A DNA stretch of 64,000 bases from Mycteria americana (lineage: Eukaryota > Chordata > Aves > Ciconiiformes > Ciconiidae): assembly GCF_035582795.1 (NCBI RefSeq), contig NC_134367.1, positions 4,218,501 through 4,282,500 on the forward strand, written 5' to 3'. Positions 60,718 through 64,000 of the stretch are shown here, piece by piece. Both the position numbers and the translations under genes were made by a program. The notes beneath the pieces were generated by a model. It was not told the DNA's origin. It searched no databases and saw nothing but the letters and a program-made list of their open reading frames with translations. Each line of letters begins with the position of its first letter. Position 1 is the stretch's first letter.

Positions 60718-60723
60718 TTTATT
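60718..60723 (-). terminator. AvBD4: Poly(A) signal of AvBD4
   Basis: AATAAA on the minus strand, about 110 bases after the AvBD4 stop codon. Confidence 0.8.
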
Positions 60724-60831
60724 GAAAGAAGAATGACAAATCCTTGATGACTGGTACAACGGTTCCCTGAATCCAACGATGTGAGAAGCGATTATGCCCA
60801 GATCCCTGGAGATCCTGTGCAATTAGCCACG

Positions 60832-63293
60832 CTACAACCTACACAAGGAAAAGAATATTTCAGGGTTTTCAGGCCTATGTTGATGGGGAAAATCCCGCTA
60901 CACAGGACTTAACTGAAAATTTGGAAAGTCATCTTTGCCCCAGTTAAATCCCAAACTTACCATTTACAGCAAGAATACCCCAAGCGACACACCCCCAGAT
61001 AAGCATTGCCACGAGGGCATATCCCAGGGAAGCAGAAAGTCCCACGATATCCACATCGTATAAAAGGTCTCGAAGGTATTGCAAAGCCTGTACCATAAAA
61101 AAAAAAAAAAAGCAGGAGACAGTTGTTTCTGTCAGGGTTTTGCATTTTGCTAAATTCCTGTGCACCGACACCATGCCACACCGGTGCCCAAAGTCATGAC
61201 AGGCCTAATGCAACCCTCAGAGGAGGAGGACTGTGGGCAGAACAATCAAGCAAACGCTCTCGTCCTTTATTCAGATGTAAGAACTGGGTCTCCAAGCCCA
61301 GGACTCCCTTAGGAACTCAGATTTCAGGGACGGACACCAGAGACCTGATAGAAAACAGTAAGCGGACGCTTACCAGCTCTTAAAGCCTTGTAGGTCACGG
61401 TTAAGGAGAGACGCACCAGCTCAGCTGGGAGGCTGCCACTTCCAGGGGCAGAAAGATGAGGATTTCTGTGCGCCCCGATTTCCATAGATTTGGCCTATTT
61501 CCCTCCCTGTAAATTTCACCCATGTCTCAAAACAGGGCCTGGTGTCTCGCAGTCTGTATAGATGGGTTAAACCTACACGGATAAACTCAACAATGCGTGC
61601 AGAATGACCACTTCCACGCTAGCGAACACAGCACGCCAGGCATTGCCCTCTGGGTCTGAGGCCAAGCAGTGCGGCATTTTTTTATCTACATGGCTAAACT
61701 TTCCTCCCCATTAAAATAGGATACCCACGTTCAAACTGCCTTTTGGGAATGGCCACCAGCCTGTGCTATTCCCAGAATAGTTTTTATCTGTGAAAGTGCT
61801 GGTTGTCAGGGGTCAAAATTACTCTAGGGAGCAGACTACCAATTAGGCAGCATGTTGCCTGGCCCTGTTTGGTTGATTAATAGAGATGTAGCCTGGCAGG
61901 CTGATGCATTCTGGATTGACTGCACATGAACCAATTAATTCCAGTTTCACAGCTCATCCAAACAACCTCCCTGCACTAAGTGCAGCATATCTAGAAAGCA
62001 GGGAGCTTGTTTCAGCAAACAGGCCATGAATATTACACATCTGCGGTAGATCCAAGGCATCCCTGGTGCGTTAGATTCACAGCACGTGAGTTTTGCAGTG
62101 CATGCACGCACAGCAGTACCCCGACAATGCCAGGCACCAATAAAAGAGTGCTGGGACGGCTGAATAAAACACTTCTGGTCCCAAACGATCTGCCTGTGGG
62201 ACATTGCAGAGATGATTGTGAGCAGTCTCAGCTCTCGGAAACACTTTCTTCCAGACAAATTTCTTGCTTTACCATACCCAGAAGATAGGTCCTACTGAAA
62301 GCAGCCCAACCGTCCACCGTGTGTATCTGTATGTTAAATAAGGACGTGAAACAACTGTTCTGGTCCAGACCAAGGGAACACTTTGCCCAACGTCCTGCCT
62401 GTGAGAACTGCCGTAAGTAGGGGCCCAGGTAAGAATAAGATCAGGCAAATACAGATGACACTTCTCCCGTGGTCCTGGTCTTCTGCAATTCATCATGGTC
62501 TTTACTTACTTACTCATCCTTACTCCCCAGAGGGCACTTTCCATCCTATTCCCACAGAGATCAACCCCAAACCTCCGGGGGCACTTGTTTGTGCACACAG
62601 TGCCCTGCACTGTAACCGTGCTGTTTTCACGGAGGGTGTTTAAACACAGTGCCTTTTCCTGGACAATAAGGTGGGGTTTGGGTTCCAGACTCCTTTGCAC
62701 CCCCCAACAGGCACAGCCTTACACCACCACTGATGGTTGCCCAGGTTTCTCCACCAAGCAGAAGTACCATTTCAATCTTAACTCTCAATCTTCTGCCTCC
62801 CCACCCCAAGTACGAGGTCCTGAAGCAAAGGATATTTGAAGAGCATGAGACCAGATTCCTTTTTTTTTCTGTGTGGCTTAAGAATATTTGGTTATGAGTG
62901 GTTTGTTATAGGGTGACCCAGAGACAAAGTGATTTAAGTATAAGAGTCTGCAAGCTTTAATGGGGAAAATGCTGTCTCTGAATGGTAATTTTGGGGTTGC
63001 CCCTAGTGCTTTCAACTCAGACTGGATTTTCAAAGGAGTAGCAAAGACACTGAATTGCTGGTTGGAGTGTTTGCCAGCTAATTTCACATATCATCTGTAA
63101 TCAGCCAACAAGTTTTGATGATATGCGTGAAGATTCTTTGCAAGAAGCAGCTTGGCCACTTCCCTAAGGGGACAGGAGACCTTTATAAGACACCAGTATC
63201 TCCTATATAGCCTCTCATCTTCATTTACACCTTACCTGCAGCTCCGTGAAACACCACCAAGAGGAGAGCAAAGAGAAAAGAAAGGATTTTCAT
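60832..63293 (-). CDS. AvBD4: Avian beta-defensin 4 precursor
   Basis: Secreted beta-defensin. Exons are 63236-63293 (signal, MKILSFLFALLLVVFHGAAG), 60961-61087 (core) and 60832-60838 (Leu and stop TAG). The core follows ATGGTACAG and ends TG|GTAAGT; the tail follows CTTGTGTAG. The signal exon has a TTTCTCTGTAG acceptor, so a 5' UTR exon lies to the right. The product is 63 residues. The mature part includes CGYRGTFC, PRGNAYLGVC and YSCCKWL, a close match to chicken AvBD4 (GYRGTFC, GNAYLGLC, SCCRWL). Spacing is x6, x4, x9, x5, CC. An alternative acceptor at about 60813 would replace the tail by a longer, unlikely one. AvBD4 is normally the last gene before TRAM2, so the right end of the window should be near the cluster edge. 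Confidence 0.97.
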
Positions 63294-64000
63294 GGCAGAG
63301 GGTGGACTGGGAACTCCCGTCACTACAGAGAAAGGAGACCAAGACATTAGTGAGAGGGTTGTCCCTCCTCAATCCTAGTGGGCTGAGAAGTGACATACAG
63401 AAATGTTCTTCAAGACCAAGCATTATCCAGAAGAGGTATTACACACATTCCTTATAATAATGTCTGTTTTCCTAAGGGTTCCCTGGAGCATACATAGGAT
63501 CGTGGCACAGGAAGAAACTTCCATGCAGAAAAATACAATTTTAAATCCCCTTTTAATTAATGTATTAATTAACCAGGTATTTATCCTAGGTTGCTTGATA
63601 TTTTGCAAAACATTGAAATAAATTTGATTTGCCTTATGGAAGTTAAAGCTGTTAATTCAGAAAGAAAAGTAAGACAATTTTTGCTATATTTATACAAAAA
63701 AAACCCAATGAGTGTTCTCAAGCTTTTCTAATTAAAAAAAAAAAAAAGGCAGAAAAAGTTCTTTCACAGTTAAGTTAAAATCCAGCTTCTCCCTATTCTT
63801 GCTTAGAGGCTGTTGCTTTTCCTTCACCTCAAGAATTACATGATTTCCAGGATAAATTTCTCAGTGTTTGTGTTTCCTCTCAGCTCTCTTCCTGCAGCCA
63901 ATGAAAACTCTTCTCCCTTGTCAATATTTGAAATCTCTAGAGCTGACTCTTGATAGACTGGAGTCACTGCACAGTTAAGGCTATAACAGTGAAATGCAGC
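63294..64000. other. Right flank upstream of AvBD4
   Basis: Expected to hold the AvBD4 5' UTR exon and promoter, but I cannot place them. A GGCTATAACAGTG near 63980 is only weakly TATA-like. No other gene is seen. Confidence 0.4.

Noticed and set aside
60640-60822. Long alternative C-terminus for AvBD4 from an acceptor near 60813
   Set aside because: The acceptor at 60839-60840 gives the conserved end (Trp-Leu-stop); the longer tail has no family counterpart.

Overview
The window is avian nuclear DNA covering most of a beta-defensin (AvBD) cluster. I place it in a bird because it carries several CR1 retroposon tails, a bird-type LTR insertion, and defensin genes whose signal peptides, six-cysteine cores and C-terminal tails match the named chicken AvBD families one by one. 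Gene names come from remembered family sequences; no search was run. Most single open frames in the window are not genes. The real genes are split into tiny exons: a 58-nt signal-peptide exon, a core exon of about 100-134 nt, and a tail exon of 7-16 coding nt.

Layout, left to right. 1-5.6 kb: no gene seen; one 79-bp tandem duplication and a CA repeat. 5.8-9.5 kb: AvBD9 (+). 11.2-12.8 kb: AvBD8 (-), convergent with AvBD9. 12.8-20.6 kb: AT-rich, no gene recognised. 21.7-22.2 kb: AvBD7 (+). 22.5-30.2 kb: gene-poor, with an old CR1 split by an LTR-type insertion and two unidentified minus-strand open frames. 30.3-31.9 kb: AvBD2 (+). 33.6-51.6 kb: four minus-strand copies of the AvBD1/AvBD3 subfamily (called A, B, C and D here), each with its own conserved promoter module, plus an inverted AvBD5 pseudogene between B and C. 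53.9-54.8 kb: AvBD5 (-). 60.8-63.3 kb: AvBD4 (-). CR1 copies lie at about 21.4, 26.2-27.5, 32.9-33.4, 55.6-56.1 and 58.8-59.5 kb.

All intact genes should encode secreted, cationic, three-disulfide antimicrobial peptides of 59-67 residues (precursor length) that act outside the cell or in phagocyte granules. The gene order (9, 8, 7, 2, 1/3 copies, 5, 4) fits the known avian cluster; no AvBD6 was seen between AvBD7 and AvBD2.

The most interesting part is 33-52 kb. It is an actively reshuffled array in which non-coding blocks are almost identical between copies while the core exons differ strongly. One copy (A) carries three separate lesions, one (C) is unusually Phe-rich, and one (D) is charged by arginine only and uses a relocated splice acceptor.
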